A stretch of DNA of 64,000 nt, taken from Trichobilharzia szidati. Taxonomy: Eukaryota > Platyhelminthes > Trematoda > Strigeidida > Schistosomatidae. The stretch lies in contig OX235275.1 of assembly GCA_944472155.2 (NCBI GenBank), positions 56,871,228 to 56,935,227 on the forward strand, given 5' to 3'. The position numbers and the translations under genes are program-made. The notes under the pieces were generated by a model that ran no database searches, was not told where the DNA came from, and worked only from the letters and a program-made list of their open reading frames with translations. Positions within the stretch are counted from its first letter, which is position 1. Each line of letters opens with the position of its first letter. Below, in pieces: positions 11,661-24,300 of the stretch.

Positions 11661-13690
11661 ATTGAAAACAAGGGAGTACTTGTTCTTGCTTTCGAGCTCC
11701 GGTGGATGCATATTGCGGAAGAGTCCTAAAATAGGGCGAAACATCTGCGCAGTAATCTTCACTGGCTTACAGTGGTTCCCTAACTATAATCACTTCAGGA
11801 TGATACTTGAAACAAATCGAATCTATATAAAGTAACTCTGGAAAGTTAGTAATATGTCAGTCTGTTCGAAAATGAAAATCCTAAATCAAATATAATAAAG
11901 TTAACTACAAGACATATCAGAAGCATTTTTACAATTGGCCAACAGGTCAGCACAGACCAAGGCAGTCCATTCTGGGAATGTAATAAATTTTTCGTTATTA
12001 TCTCAGGGAGAACCACATTGAGTTGAAAATTCGAAACATGGAAGGTACTTTGATATTCACCTAAACATCTATTAATAGAGAGAAGACCAGTAGTGCAGCG
12101 GTCGTAGAGTTACGTAATTCTGTATGTTGTTTTGTTTCCATGCTCACTGACTTCTATAACTAATTTCAACAGACGCACTAGATAATTATTACAAAGTAAA
12201 CACAACATTGAAATAAAAACGCTATCTAAGCGTTTTCCGTTGGTTTTTTGGATCAGGCTTTAGACAAAGGAGGTACTATTTATATTCTTCTCTCCAGTCA
12301 ATCTCTCAGTGAATTAGCATCCTAGCGGGATAGACGACATCTTAAAATGCGTACAGCATGAAACGTGACAGCTCTTGCCAAGTATATTTTCTAAACTCCT
12401 GCAGTGACTGGTGTTATTCGACCCTCTAATGTGCAGCCTCAACTTCTCGCAAGTCGCTTCTCAGATGATATATTACCGGCCCATTTCAGTGGGCTACGAC
12501 AACTCTTACGAAAAGTCTCACAGATTCACAACTTTCTTTCGGTTAGAAAATAACTGCTACCCTCGACGATGGAACAGTTCTTGAAGTAAGCCTGGTGGAG
12601 TACTTTCAGTGCTGACGGTACTCCTCGATGGCTCCCTCCCTGAAGATCATGTATCCGAATGAAGTAAGGTTTTTCTAAGTTATTCGATGGCAAAACCTTT
12701 GTGCCAAGTGATAAAGCGTGGAGTCGTTTCATTGGGAGCACAACCTGAGAACTTCAAAAGAAAAAAGTTTGAATTCAGTGGGAATTTCTTATTGACTTCA
12801 ATGGGTTTCACATTACACAGAATTTTCTCTTTCCATCTTCCAGTGATGGTAGTGACATAATATATAGATGTATCGTCAAGCATTCACCTCAGGTTCCAAA
12901 GTGAATAAAGATGAGTATATGGAGTTAATCAGATGTACATAATGGCGTTTTAGACTACTGTGACTCCACAGAGAGATTTATAGAGATGTTCTACTTGTGA
13001 TAGTGTCTTTCAGAGGAGGAATAATAAACTCTGCTTCAGCACGCTTGATAATTCACCTACTTCACTGTCGATGCACATCTGAACCTGTTTGAAGTTAACA
13101 AAATGCCCATGAAATATGAAGTGAGGAGTGAGAGCTCATTGGAATAAAACTCCTCAGTCAGTTGGCTGTGTGCTGAAAGTGGTAAAAGAATGAAGATTTC
13201 CATTTCTAGATGGTCTGTTTTCAAGGAGAACTGATGAGTCAGTCTTAAAAATAAGTGCACCAAAAACGGAAATAAAGCAGGTAGACGACTGACGTCTACA
13301 CCTGTTTTTTTCAGAAAGAAGATACAAGAAGGTTCATCAAATCTCTCTTCTCACAAGAATCTGTCACATTGGCAAAGAAGAAAGATTGAGTAAAGAAGTG
13401 AAGGCCTTCTGAAAAGCTCTGTTCGAGAATAATGACCACCAGGCATTCATCAAAAAGGTCAGTGTAAATCAGATTAATACTTCTCAAAAATGGAAGTATT
13501 AGAGAAGATATTGGTTTTGATACCTGATTTATAAAGGTGAAACAAACGCTGAAATTTTTCGAGAAGTAATTGTCCCCGGAAGTTCGGAAAACATCTTTCG
13601 TCACAATCTATGCTTTCCACTTCCTTTATTCAATCAGTTACTCATCGAAATATCAGGGACAATGTTCTGTTGTCGGCGAAATCCATATGC
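11660..13690. other. No recognised gene or repeat
   Basis: Only short open frames. Minus-strand frames between 12526 and 13604 look faintly protein-like (for instance LPSNNLEKPYFIRIHDLQGG) but match no family I recognise; they may be an old retroelement. Confidence 0.3.
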
Positions 13691-13699
13691 ACCTAACAG

Positions 13700-13870
13700 C
13701 TTAGTTGTTTATACGAGTTTGACAACAGATTGATATCGTTTAGAGAACCACTGGAAAACAGTGAAGGATTACTGGAAAGCTGTTTCATCCTAGTTTGGGA
13801 ATCATCGGCAGTACGCACCCACCGCAGAATGTTCGAAACCAGGACCTTCCGGCTACAAGACAAGCTGTTC
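13700..13870 (-). repeat. T1 SINE, minus copy
   Basis: acgagtttgacaacagattgatatcg, tttagagaaccactgg, tttcatcctagtttgggaatcatcggcagtacgcaccca, gttcgaaaccaggaccttccgg: the family 3' half read in reverse. Confidence 0.6.
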
Positions 13871-13884
13871 CATATTAGTTTGTT

Positions 13885-14005
13885 TATTAGATGTATCACA
13901 CAGTGAAACAGTATTATTTACTGAATGATGTTTCGAACAAAATTTATTGTTCATAATCATTTCATCAATTATAATCACACGACTTTGAAACTTGAGAAAC
14001 TCCGT
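13885..14005. repeat. Penelope-like terminal-repeat fragment
   Basis: tcacacagtg...atgtttcgaacaaaatttattgttcataatcat matches the unit at 660-740 and 62.2 kb (gacgtttcgagcacaatttattgctcataatcat). No coding part. Confidence 0.5.
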
Positions 14006-14089
14006 ATAGTAATTAGCACTGACTTCACATTGGAGTTGAAAATCTGAGTCGTACTGTTTATGCTGAATGTTGTTGACCTCCACACAGGC

Positions 14090-14570
14090 TTGTGAGTAAT
14101 GAAAGCTTGTCTTGCTTTACCGATCCTCGGTTTCATATTCTCATCAGTTCCGTCCGCCTGTAATTGAAACGATGTTTCCCAGGTAGGAAGGTGGGTAAAG
14201 GAGGCTGCTTCTTTCAGATTTCTCCCTCTTACTCTGGCTGATTGTTGTCTGTCGTTGTTGCTGTTGTTGTTGACCAGAAATCTCTATCACCCCTGTTTTC
14301 TCTATGTTCACCTGAAGCGAATTCCTATCTTTGATATTTCTTCTAAAGCCAACTTTTTGCTTTTCACTTGCACATCTTCCAGTTTGTTGGAAATCAGACA
14401 AATATCGGCGAAGTCTGGATGCTCCAATTATTTTGTGTGTGTCCATTTTATGCCAGTCTCCTCGTTCCCCATCCTCTGTGGCAGTATCCAGTCTACTGCA
14501 ATCAGAAAAATAATTGGAGATAGTAGGCAGTTTTTTCTTCTATGTCCATAATTGCCATATATAAACCATA
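14090..14570 (-). mobile_element. Diverged RTE-like fragment
   Basis: Parallels the central part of the younger copies: cttaccgatcctcggtttcatattctcatcagttccg corresponds to cttcccgattctcgatttgacatcctcgtcggttcc, followed by a GTT-rich stretch (glutamine run on the minus strand) and gttcacctg. Confidence 0.6.
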
Positions 14571-14574
14571 ATCG

Positions 14575-15425
14575 CTGTGGCCCGAACATTGGAAATCAAT
14601 CTTCGCGTTGCACTGTTTAGCTAACCTGAACTTCGCTTAGTAAGGTACAGTCTCAAAGTGCCCCAAAGACAGCAAAAATGTCGCTGGGCAGCTATTAAGA
14701 TCAGCCATTTCTTGAGTACACAATAACTACTGTAGAACAAAATCCAATCGTAAGAAGTGTCTGAGAACCAAGAAGAATATTTAAAACAAGATGGGATCAA
14801 AAATTCTGTCCACAATGAATCACACACCAAACACTTACCTCAGAAAGTCTACGTCTAATGTTGACTTCATTCAAACAAAATCTCAATAATAAAACATAAG
14901 GTATCATCAAACCTATGACAGAACCTTAAAGAGAATCCCCGAAATAAGGAATTACATAAAAACACAGACAGATAATAATGATTAAGTGAACAGGGGAGAT
15001 GTAAACGTCAGAAGGATTATGTGTACTCTGGGAGAAAAGAGGACATTAGTTGCAAAGTTGATTGGAACATTCAAATATGTATCGTCATCGCAATTAGATC
15101 GTTTAGAAAAGATTGTCCAAACAATTATTCTTTTACCATAAATGAGGTAAATCTTTAGCCTGAACAGGGAAAAACATACAGTATAGTGACCATGGAGTGT
15201 GGACGCACCAGTGACCTAGAACGCTTACCATTCATTGGATAACTGAATCTGCCGTGTAGTATACATCAAAAAGGCATTAAATGGTAATAATGTAACACAT
15301 GAAAGGCGACAGTTTATATTGGCGTAACTGAAGAATACCTCCTATTTAAACATGAAGGTTATCAGTTTTCGAGTTTCATAGCTTTAAAGGTGAAACACTC
15401 TCCTTCCATCTATTTTTTACAAGAA
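14575..15425. other. No recognised feature
   Basis: AT-rich, no splice-flanked exon found and no repeat match within the window. Confidence 0.3.
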
Positions 15426-15429
15426 AAGT

Positions 15430-16975
15430 ACAGGTAACATGGATCCATTTTAAATTTCGTTGGTTCTCATCAACTGCACACAGCCTATAATCTTCAATGA
15501 ATAAAAGTCAGAGTAAAATTTAACATACTTTTGTCATCAGTAAGCATATTTTAAGGTAGCTGAAGTGTAAGTATATATAAACGTATATAAATATCTTGTT
15601 AGAGAGAAGTTTCTGGAAAATTAATTGACAAGTTTGTTGTTAGGGTGGTAACAACAATTAGTAACAGTCATATAGTTAGATAACAGGAAATCTTAACTTA
15701 ATGTGCAAGAGGTCAGATGAGAAGGTGATGATGTAATATGGTGAGTAGAACTCATAAGGGCAGCAAACATTATCTCTTATGGAAGTCAAAAGATGAAACA
15801 AAGTGAAGGGAGGCTTTGAAAAGATAAGTTATTGAAGTTAAAAGACCAAGAGTTATTAAGGAATGAGTCCTCAGGGTAACTGAAGTCAGGTAACAGATTC
15901 CTTCGGGACTTGAATGATGCCAGCGTGTCTAATTCGGAGTCCAGTATCTGTCAGGTTTTTGGAAATTGAAGAGCTTAAACTGCTTGGTCCCTCTAACCGG
16001 AAGCTCCTTAGTGCATATTCGAAGAATCCAACGCAGCCTTTTCTCTCTGTTCATCCAGTGAAACTGCTCCCAGAGATACATGTGAAACATATGGGAGGTG
16101 CTTATCAATCTCTGGCTGCACCACGGAAGAAGATACTCGACCAGAGAGACAAGTATTGCTGCAGGATACGCCCTGGACAAGGATATGCTTAATATTTTAT
16201 TTATTTATGATTCTCATAGTATTACCACCTTTGAAGTCGAGTTTGATGAAAACTGGCTGCTTGCTGACCGTAGTTTCATCAGGTTTCTTACGTTCATTCT
16301 TACCATATTTGACAATGAAACTTTGTACATAACCATTTTCTTTCAAGCAGTTCTCAAGCAGCGCATTAGTTCACTGTCTAACTTATCAGGGGAACATATA
16401 CTTTATGCTCTGGGAAAAACGTTTTCATCAGTGTTCGTTTGTAACTGACTGGGCAGAAGTTTAAGTGGAGACGCTCCATTTGTCTTTACAGTAGATCGAT
16501 CTTACAGATGTCCTATCCGATTTTCTCCCCTAGCATATACATATGAAGTCGAAACTATCAGAGTCTTCGTACTCCTCCGTGAAAATGATATTCTTATGTA
16601 TATTGCTAAATATGCCCCATAGAGAAAAAGCCTGACTTACCACATTACATTATCACCTTCTCGTCTGACTTCTCTCACACCGAATTCTAATTTTCTCTTC
16701 CCTATGCAATTGTTACTAGTGTTTTGTTACCACCCTGAAAACAAAGTTATTAACTAATTTTCTAGAAACTTCTCTCTAACAAGATATATATATATAAATA
16801 CTTATACTTTAGCCACCTTGTCGTCCTTACGTTTTACCTCACCATGATACTCTTATAATATGCTTATTGATGGTAAAAATATAGTAAATTTTACGCTGAC
16901 TTTTATTTATTGAAGACTACAGCTTGTATGCAGCTGATGAGAACTAATGAAGTCAAATGGATTCATGTTATCCCC
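15430..16975. mobile_element. Penelope-like element, inverted ends
   Basis: 15430-15680 and 16690-16975 are inverted copies (aagtatatataaacg...tcttgttagagagaagtttct against agaaacttctctctaacaagatatatatata...). The interior is decayed; no certain RT or endonuclease was read. The structure matches other Penelope copies here, especially 60.4-61.15 kb, which ends gcagctgatgagaa. Confidence 0.5.
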
Positions 16976-17502
16976 CCCAAATTTTGCAGTCTCTTCTGAT
17001 AAAATTTATAAAAAGGAATTCTTCTATGAAAAGTATAGGACCATAAACTTGGTCCAGGGTTCGACCTTCTGCCGGTGCACACTCGATATCATTGGTCGGT
17101 CTGCTAAATTTTGGCTACCGATATGACATGCTGAAAATTCCATAGCTGTAACAAAATACGGTGTGGAATCAATCTGTAATACAAAAAAAGACACTCGAAC
17201 GCTAATACCCTAACGTGCTAACAACGCATTGTCCAAATAGTAGATCAAGATGAAATTCAGCAAAGAGACTCTTTTCAACAATGAATTTATCATCAAGCTG
17301 TACAATCGTATATATATGGTTTTTAGAAAGTTATATCCGGTGAGGGAATTGAATCATAGGTGTGAATGCATAAAATAATAACAATAATAATAATATGAAA
17401 TGCAATTAAAACTAAACTGTTTGTGATTATAATCGTAGTTACATGTCAAGTGGCAAAGCAAATTAATGTAAGATACAGAATAATTCTTAGGATGGATAGA
17501 AC

Positions 17503-18296
17503 TTGAAAAAGGGTGTAGAATCCCTATTTACGAACGTTCCACTGACAGAAACTATATGTTTTATATGCAAATATATTGAAGACAACAAATTGAATATAGA
17601 GATACCCACTACAAATCTGAAAGAACTACTTTTGAGATGTCCATTGAATGTACAGTTTACTTTTAATGAAGCAATCTATAGACAGAAGGATGGTATTGCA
17701 ATGGGTTTTCCCTTGCGTCCTTTCCTTGCAGACTGTTTTATGTCCAGTCTAGAAAATGGTTAGCTGAAGCCTATAATCCAAAGCTTTCAAATGTATAAAA
17801 GGTATGTAAACGACACCTTTATTATTTGAAATAGTGATTGTAACTTGGATAATATACTAAATGTATTTAAGGGTTGCCATCCGGCGATAAAATTCACACT
17901 CGAAATGGAGAATGAGTCTAGCGTTTATTTCCTCGATTTGAACTTATCAAGGAGGACCGATGAAACTCTGAAGAGATCGATTTATCGTAAGCTGTCATGG
18001 AATGGTCAACTGACAAATATCTACAGCTGGGTACCCATTGGTCAAAACAAAACCTGGTCCGGTCGCTTGCCCCTCGTATTCGGCGTATATGTAGCCCTGA
18101 TACTGTGGAACATGAGTTATACATCTTGAGGAAAATCCTAATGGAAAATGGATTTCCACCACGTTTTATAGACAAGAATATACATTCAAATCCTAAAAAA
18201 CGTGACTTATCAACCTTACCCAAGAAAATACTTTATATGAGCCTTGAATTCAAAGGGGACTTAGCTTCCGATATCATGAAACAAAGGATCTAACAG
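17503..18296 (+). pseudogene. Penelope reverse transcriptase (broken)
   Basis: ESLFTNVPLTETI, LKELLLRCPLNVQFTFNEAI, DGIAMGFPLRPFLADCFMSS, then an in-frame stop, then MYKRYVNDTFII and VYFLDLNLSRR. The Penelope RT blocks are clear, but the catalytic YxDD has become YVND, and stops and a frameshift follow. It cannot be active. Confidence 0.75.
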
Positions 18297-18387
18297 TCCC
18301 TGCTGTATCTCCAAGAATAGCCTTTACTAGTCGACCATTACTGTTCAATAACCTGAAGGACAAGATCGCGCTACTGACCAACTCTAT

Positions 18388-18729
18388 GTGGGTGTTTATC
18401 AATTCACCTGCTCGTGTGGGGCTAGGTATATCGGTCGTTCGATTCGAGTTTTATCCAAGAGGGTGCAAGAACACTATCCTGCATGGTTACGAAAAGGTGG
18501 TAGTGGAGCAGTAAGAAGTGCGATCACTGAACATCTGGTCGATAATGATCACCCTATCTCTTTAGCCTCCACCTTTAAAGTCATCTACAAGGCAAAGAGT
18601 AATTTACCCAAATCCCTATGTACCCGACTCATCTGTATTGCTGAAGCTTTGGCTATCGAAACAGAAAAGCCAGATCTCTGTGTACAAAAAAAGAGGTTCG
18701 TTCAACCCCTCCAACTTTCATGGTCTTAA
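18388..18729 (+). CDS. Penelope GIY-YIG endonuclease domain (113 aa open)
   Basis: VYQFTCSCGARYIGRSIRVL, SKRVQEHYPAWLRKG, then AITEHLVDNDHP and a C-terminal CVQKKRFVQPLQLSW. The signature Y..YIGR, R and E are intact. The upstream RT is broken, so this is a relic domain. Confidence 0.72.
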   Translation: MGVYQFTCSCGARYIGRSIRVLSKRVQEHYPAWLRKGGSGAVRSAITEHLVDNDHPISLASTFKVIYKAKSNLPKSLCTRLICIAEALAIETEKPDLCVQKKRFVQPLQLSWS

Positions 18730-19392
18730 TCCCTCTTTGCTAAAGTATGGCAATCCCCAATCATGTTTTGACTCTACCAATTTTTCATTCCAAATCATTT
18801 CTTCTTTTTTACAACGTTAAATTCTATGCTATCAAATTTCACACAATATTCCGTAACGTTTTTATTTTATTCCATTTGTCTACTGATCTTATAATTGCAC
18901 ACTCTTTTTCAAGTTCTATCCATCCTATGAATTATTCTATATATGACATTAATTTGCTTTGCCACTTGACGTTTAACTATGATTATAATCACAAACATTT
19001 TAGTTTTAATTGCATTTCATACAACTATTATTATTATTATTTTATGCATTCACACCTATGATTAAATTCCCTCACCGGATATAACTTCTTAAAAGAAAAC
19101 CATATATATATGATTGTACAGCTTGATGATAAATTCGTTGTTGAGAAGAGTCTCTTCGCTGAATCATCACTTGTTTTGATTTTCTATATGTTACAATGGG
19201 AATTTTCCATGATTCAAGATGAATTTATCACATCAGTTCGTGCACAGCATTCCTACTGGCACTGTTATAATGGTAGACTTCGTAATCAAATGAATGCTAT
19301 CCTGGTGGGTTCGCGCTGTGTGATGTCTATTCTTTTTGGTTCACCTTGAATACCCCTATAGTTACGTCACTGAGCACACTACTGTGTGAAGC

Positions 19393-20830
19393 TAATAATA
19401 ATAACAATAATAATTTGCTTTATTCCAGAAACAGTACTAGTGGTACAGTGTGGAATTTTCAGCACATATCTACAATATCTGCATCTAATTTTATCAAACA
19501 TTTAAAAGGAGTATTTCAAAAAAATAAATATAAAGACATCAACAGCAAAAACACAAAAAACATGAAAAGAAAATTTAAAAAATGCTAAAAAATATCAAGA
19601 AGTAGAAAGGAAAATAAACAGCATATAATAATATCTCAGTATTGGGTAGTGGAAGCTATGATATGATTATGCATGGTGACAGTAAAGCTATAGTCATACA
19701 AGAAGTTATGAAATGATATTTAAGAATGTTTATCGCCAAGATGATCAGTTAATTTGATTGAAACAACAATAAACAATCATAAAATAACATTTCAGGGTTG
19801 TTGTTTTGTTTTTTATTGTCAGGTCTAATGCAGTGTTTGTAGTGGTAGTGTGAGTAATCCTGAATAATACAAAATTTTTTAAGGTAGCGACTATGGCGTT
19901 CACAACCAATGATTGTCAGTTAATATTCCCGAAAAAAAATAAAAAATAAGAAAAAAACAACCACAAAACTAATAATTACATGATGGTTAATGACAGGAAA
20001 ATTTTGTACTACTCATAGTGCTAATATAGTCGGAACCAGTGGATACACAAAAGAAGGAATACAGTAAAGTACAAGAAAGTAAGCCAGTGTTAATAATTTA
20101 GGTAGCTAAGTATGTTTAAGAAGGAGTTCACTATAGAATACAAAATAAGAGAGAAATAAAAGAGCCTAAAATTATGTTACTAACAACAGAGCAAGTCATA
20201 GGTTTCACGCTTAACATTGTTTCTGTCGCTTAGAACACGGGCCAAGTAGGGTATCGTTGAGTTCCTGTACTTGGTTGTACGAGCATAGATTATTTTATAC
20301 TGATTTACTTGATGAGATACAAGGCGAGAGTTGGGAATAGAGAGAGTGTTTGGGGTCGGAGAGTATGGTTTCTGACCATTTTTCGCATGTATTCAGATGC
20401 CTACCAACTAAAGTAGTGACAAGCTGACTGAGTTTTACACCACTAGTCCTACTGACTACCTTCAACATCCTTCTCAGGATGGTATAGTCCTTTTTCAGTA
20501 GACCAGAAAAGATTTAGGGGGAGCGGTAAAGTAGAATAAGTAAGATACAAGAGTTGACAAATTGTGAAAGTAGAGGTTGGGTGATTCCAGATTGTCTAAG
20601 TTTCTTAATGTAGTAGGTAAGACAGAACACTTTCTTAGAAATCATTAGGATATTAGATGTCCAAGTAAGATCGGAAGATAGAACTAGACCAAGGTATTTT
20701 GCTGCATTCGCAACTACAGATACAACTTGCTCGCTAAAGCTTGCTCTAATCATGTAATTTAACAAAATAATGGTATGCTTTCTCATATACTCCAGTAATT
20801 TGTAAAACATCGATTCGAAACTACCACATG
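19393..20830 (-). mobile_element. CR1-like non-LTR retrotransposon 3' end
   Basis: The left edge is the reverse of a 3' tail (aataaagcaaattattattg). On the minus strand 20810-20514 reads KYLGLVLSSDLTWTSNILMI, SKKVFCLTYYIKKLRQSGIT, QPLLSQFVNS, matching the plus-strand copy at 25.0-25.4 kb. YLG...SDLTW is the post-catalytic region of jockey/CR1-type RTs. 5' truncated. Confidence 0.68.
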
Positions 20831-21140
20831 ATATGCAGTTATTTATGACAAGTTATATATGTATATATTTAGCATAGAATTTGCTGCAATAAAAACGATT
20901 TTTTTTTCATTAATTCAATTTTGATTGCTAACCTGTCGATTATGCTTTAATTTTTTATTTTTTTTTTGTAATTGCCTTACTTAGAAGTTACACATACCAC
21001 AGAATAATAAACTGATTGCTGTTTCTTTTCGTTTATACGTGGTTATCGATTTCAGCTAGGTTGAATGATTGTTAAATACAGTTTCACCCTGTTTTTCACG
21101 TTTTCCCGATGATTGACGTGAGACATCATCAACAGCCGAA

Positions 21141-21273
21141 TTATCCAATCACTGTGAAAGAATTCTGAGACGTGCACTTAAATCTACAGGTTCGATACTA
21201 AAAAAATTTGCGATTCATATATATATATATATATAGGCAATTATAGTTTGGTTTTTGAGAAGGTAGCTTAACA
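21141..21273 (+). promoter_or_regulatory. Candidate promoter of MEG B
   Basis: TTATCCAATC (a CCAAT-type box) begins 133 bases before the ATG. An alternating TA tract at about 21217-21234 lies 40-57 bases before the ATG. Gene C has the same box 134 bases before its ATG and a TATAAATA about 38 bases before it. Shared position in two paralogues supports a conserved promoter with a very short 5' UTR. Confidence 0.5.
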
Positions 21274-21349
21274 ATGAAGAGGAACTCTATATTTCTAATA
21301 ACCTTTATAAGCTTGTTCGTTTTCCTGAAAGAAATCAGCGCTGGTGGAG
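21274..21349 (+). CDS. MEG B exon 1, signal peptide (76 nt)
   Basis: Begins MKRNSIFLIT, continues with a phenylalanine/leucine/valine-rich core, then charged residues and EISAGG before the donor GTGAGT. It ends in phase 1. It differs from the gene C exon 1 at about 12 of 76 bases. Signal cleavage probably falls near SA/GG. The ATG is the first one after the TATA-like tract. Confidence 0.88.
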
Positions 21350-24300
21350 GTGAGTTGCCGTGTCCTATATTTTAATTATGAATAATATAAACACAGTGAT
21401 TATTTAATAGATACGATTTGTAGCTCAGGTGGATAATTTTCAATTAGTAGTGTTCTCTGAGCCGGTTGTTCAGAAGGATAACGAAAGGTCCTCAACTGAA
21501 CTAACCAGCTCAGAGAACACTACTAATTATATTGATAATGTATTAGACTGGTACATGTGTAGTTGAAAAATCAATACCCTGCTGGTCATTCATGTCTCTT
21601 TACTGTTCAAAAACCTGTATTTGAAGTTAGGAACGAGTATTTCGCATATCCGTACGTCTGGCAGACATATCTTGAGATGTGTACGCATCAGTCTGCTCAA
21701 ATAATCGAAGTGTGATTTATCTTCCACTACGTATGAGCCATGTGTATCTCGACACGCGCTAATTGCTACTTCAAGATAGCTTGTTCCGTCAGTGTGACCT
21801 GAGTCCTATTGTCAGCGAAATTCGATCACGTATGAATTGCGTTCATGAACAATCACCTTCATTTCTGAAAGGTTGTCGAATTGAATGACTTCAATGTCCT
21901 GTTGACAAAGAAAATTCTCATCACAGCCGAATTCTGTCCCATCTGAATCCAATTATACTGCCTTACTTTAACTATATGCATAATTTTATTGGAATAAACT
22001 TATAATTTTAGTTTGTATCAATTTGACTGTTATTATTATTATTCCTTCGGGTTCCTAGTGGAACATAGGGCTTCAACTACACGTCTCCACTTGCTTCTGT
22101 CTTCTGATGTACTTTTCACCTGCATCCATGTTAGTCCATACTGTTTCAACTCTTCTTCACACGATCTCCTCCATGTCACCCTCGGACGTCCCACTCACCG
22201 CTTCTCCTTCGGGTTCCACTCGAGCTATGGCGTGACGCGCGATGTCACCCAGCGGCCTCCTCAGTGAGTGTCCAATCCGTCTCCACTTTCTCCCGCATAT
22301 TTGTTGAGCGATTGGTTCTTGTTTTGTTTGTTCCCATAGTTTCTTCTTGTTGTTAATTCTTTCCGGCCATCTGATTGATCTTCAGTATAGAGCGAAGACA
22401 GTTGTTGATAAAGGTCTGCAACAGGCTGTTGGAAATATTCTTGGTGACCCGCCAAGTTTCTGATCTGTATAGAAGAACCGACTGACTTGACGTTTGTATT
22501 GAAAATCCGAATTTCGTTGTTGATGTTGAGTGATGAAGATTTCCAGATTGGTTTCAGGTTGATGAATGTGTTTCTCGCCTTCTCGATTCTCGATTTGACA
22601 TCCTCGTCCGTTCCTCCTGTAGCTGTGACAATGCTCCCTAGATAAGTGAAAGAATGAAGTAACCTCTTTCAAATCCCTCCCGTTGATGGTGATTGACGCT
22701 GGATGTTACTGCTGCTGTTGTTGCTGTTGGTTGGTTATTTTCATAACCTCGACTTGATGGAAGGAGGAAAATAATATATTTCAGGAAAAATGTTTACTTA
22801 CCTCATCAACCCTAAAAAGGGCAACTGAATCGTTTATGATTGTAACAAGATATTTTGACTCACTAGTTACATTACTTATAGGGATTTTAATTAAGTCAGT
22901 TGAGGTCTCTTAAACCTACAAAAGGTGGATCCTAATTTATTGCTCTCAAGATTGTTACTTTACTGAACATAAATGCTCAACTGACATACTCTTTGCTGAT
23001 GACACTTCATGACATTCTAGGTGATTCTCGTAAGTTCCTTTAATTGATTAATAACTGACAAATATATTGCATATATAATACAACTGTGAGTTCCTATTTG
23101 CGAGGTGTTTCTGGTAGATATTTCTATATATATATATATATAGTGTCAATGTCCATCCAGTGATTGTTTCAAATTCTATTGGTAATCTTATACAGAAGCA
23201 CACATTAGGGGACAAGATAGCCTACGAAATTATTACTTTATATATATATATTCATTAATATTTCACCACTCCCCAGAAAATGAGGTAAGATATATCCAAA
23301 ATACGCTGGTCCAAATGGGTTATCCTAGTAGATTTGTTAGGAGACACATGAATACCAGGTACAATAAAGAAAAACTGACAACAGTTAAAAAGAAAGAACT
23401 GTTCATGAAACTGCAATTTAATTGGGACGTGGCTAGTGAAGTCTTACATCTGAGATTATCGACAGCGATAAAACGGACTTATACTGCCGCCACCCTTTGT
23501 TTGTCATTTTCCAGCCGACCAATTTTGATTGCTCAAGTGAAAGATAAGCTACCTAGTTGTGCCACTTCGATGTGTATCTATAAATTTAGTTGATCCTGTG
23601 GAGAAAGCTATATAGGGCGAACAACTAGACAGCTTAACAAACGCATTAATGAGCATCTTCCTTCATGGTTCGGTAAAGGTCAAATAAAATCCATTCAAAG
23701 TCCTATTTTGGCTCATTTGATTGATAGCGGTCACCAAGTGGATAAAAAGAGTGCCTTCAAAGTTATCTATCGTATTCCATCGAGTCTTTCGAACGGAATC
23801 AGAACCCGTCTTTTACACATAGCCGAAGCTATGGGAATTAATTCGAGAGAACAATCCTAGTCTTTGCATACAAAAGAAGTTTGTTCTACCTTTGTCTCTC
23901 CCTTGCTTGCCTAGGTGAATTCTATTCAAAACCCTTCCACCCTTTCTTATTTTCCATCTCCTTCGTACTTTTATAATATTTATTTAAACTCTGATTATCG
24001 TTCCACTTCACCTTTTAAGATTTGATCCAATTTATTTATACACTTATATACATATACTATCTTTGTTATTCTTATCACCTGCATAAACCTTATTATCAAT
24101 ATTTTGTTATCATTATAATCACCGTTATTAATTTCGTTCAAAACATTTACCACATTATTATTATTAAGATTATTATTTGATTCCCAAAATCACCGTCATT
24201 GGTTAAAGTTTTATATATAAATCTATGTAAATTAGAGTAAAGCCTGAAGAAGATCTAATTGAAAACAATATTGTTCGCTTATTTGTCTTGTTCTAATATT

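Larger units (their letters stand above)
17245..19175 (+). mobile_element. Penelope-like element, near full length, inverted ends
   Basis: 17250-17510 (gagactcttttcaacaatgaatttatcatcaagctgtac...ccggtgagggaatt...) is the reverse complement of 18910-19165. Plus-strand RT remnant and GIY-YIG domain lie between. It is upstream of gene B. Confidence 0.78.

Noticed and set aside
15430..15480. Hammerhead from gttgatgagaaccaacgaaat (and 16940 gctgatgagaacta)
   Set aside because: Stem II would be too short to form and the triplet is unclear.
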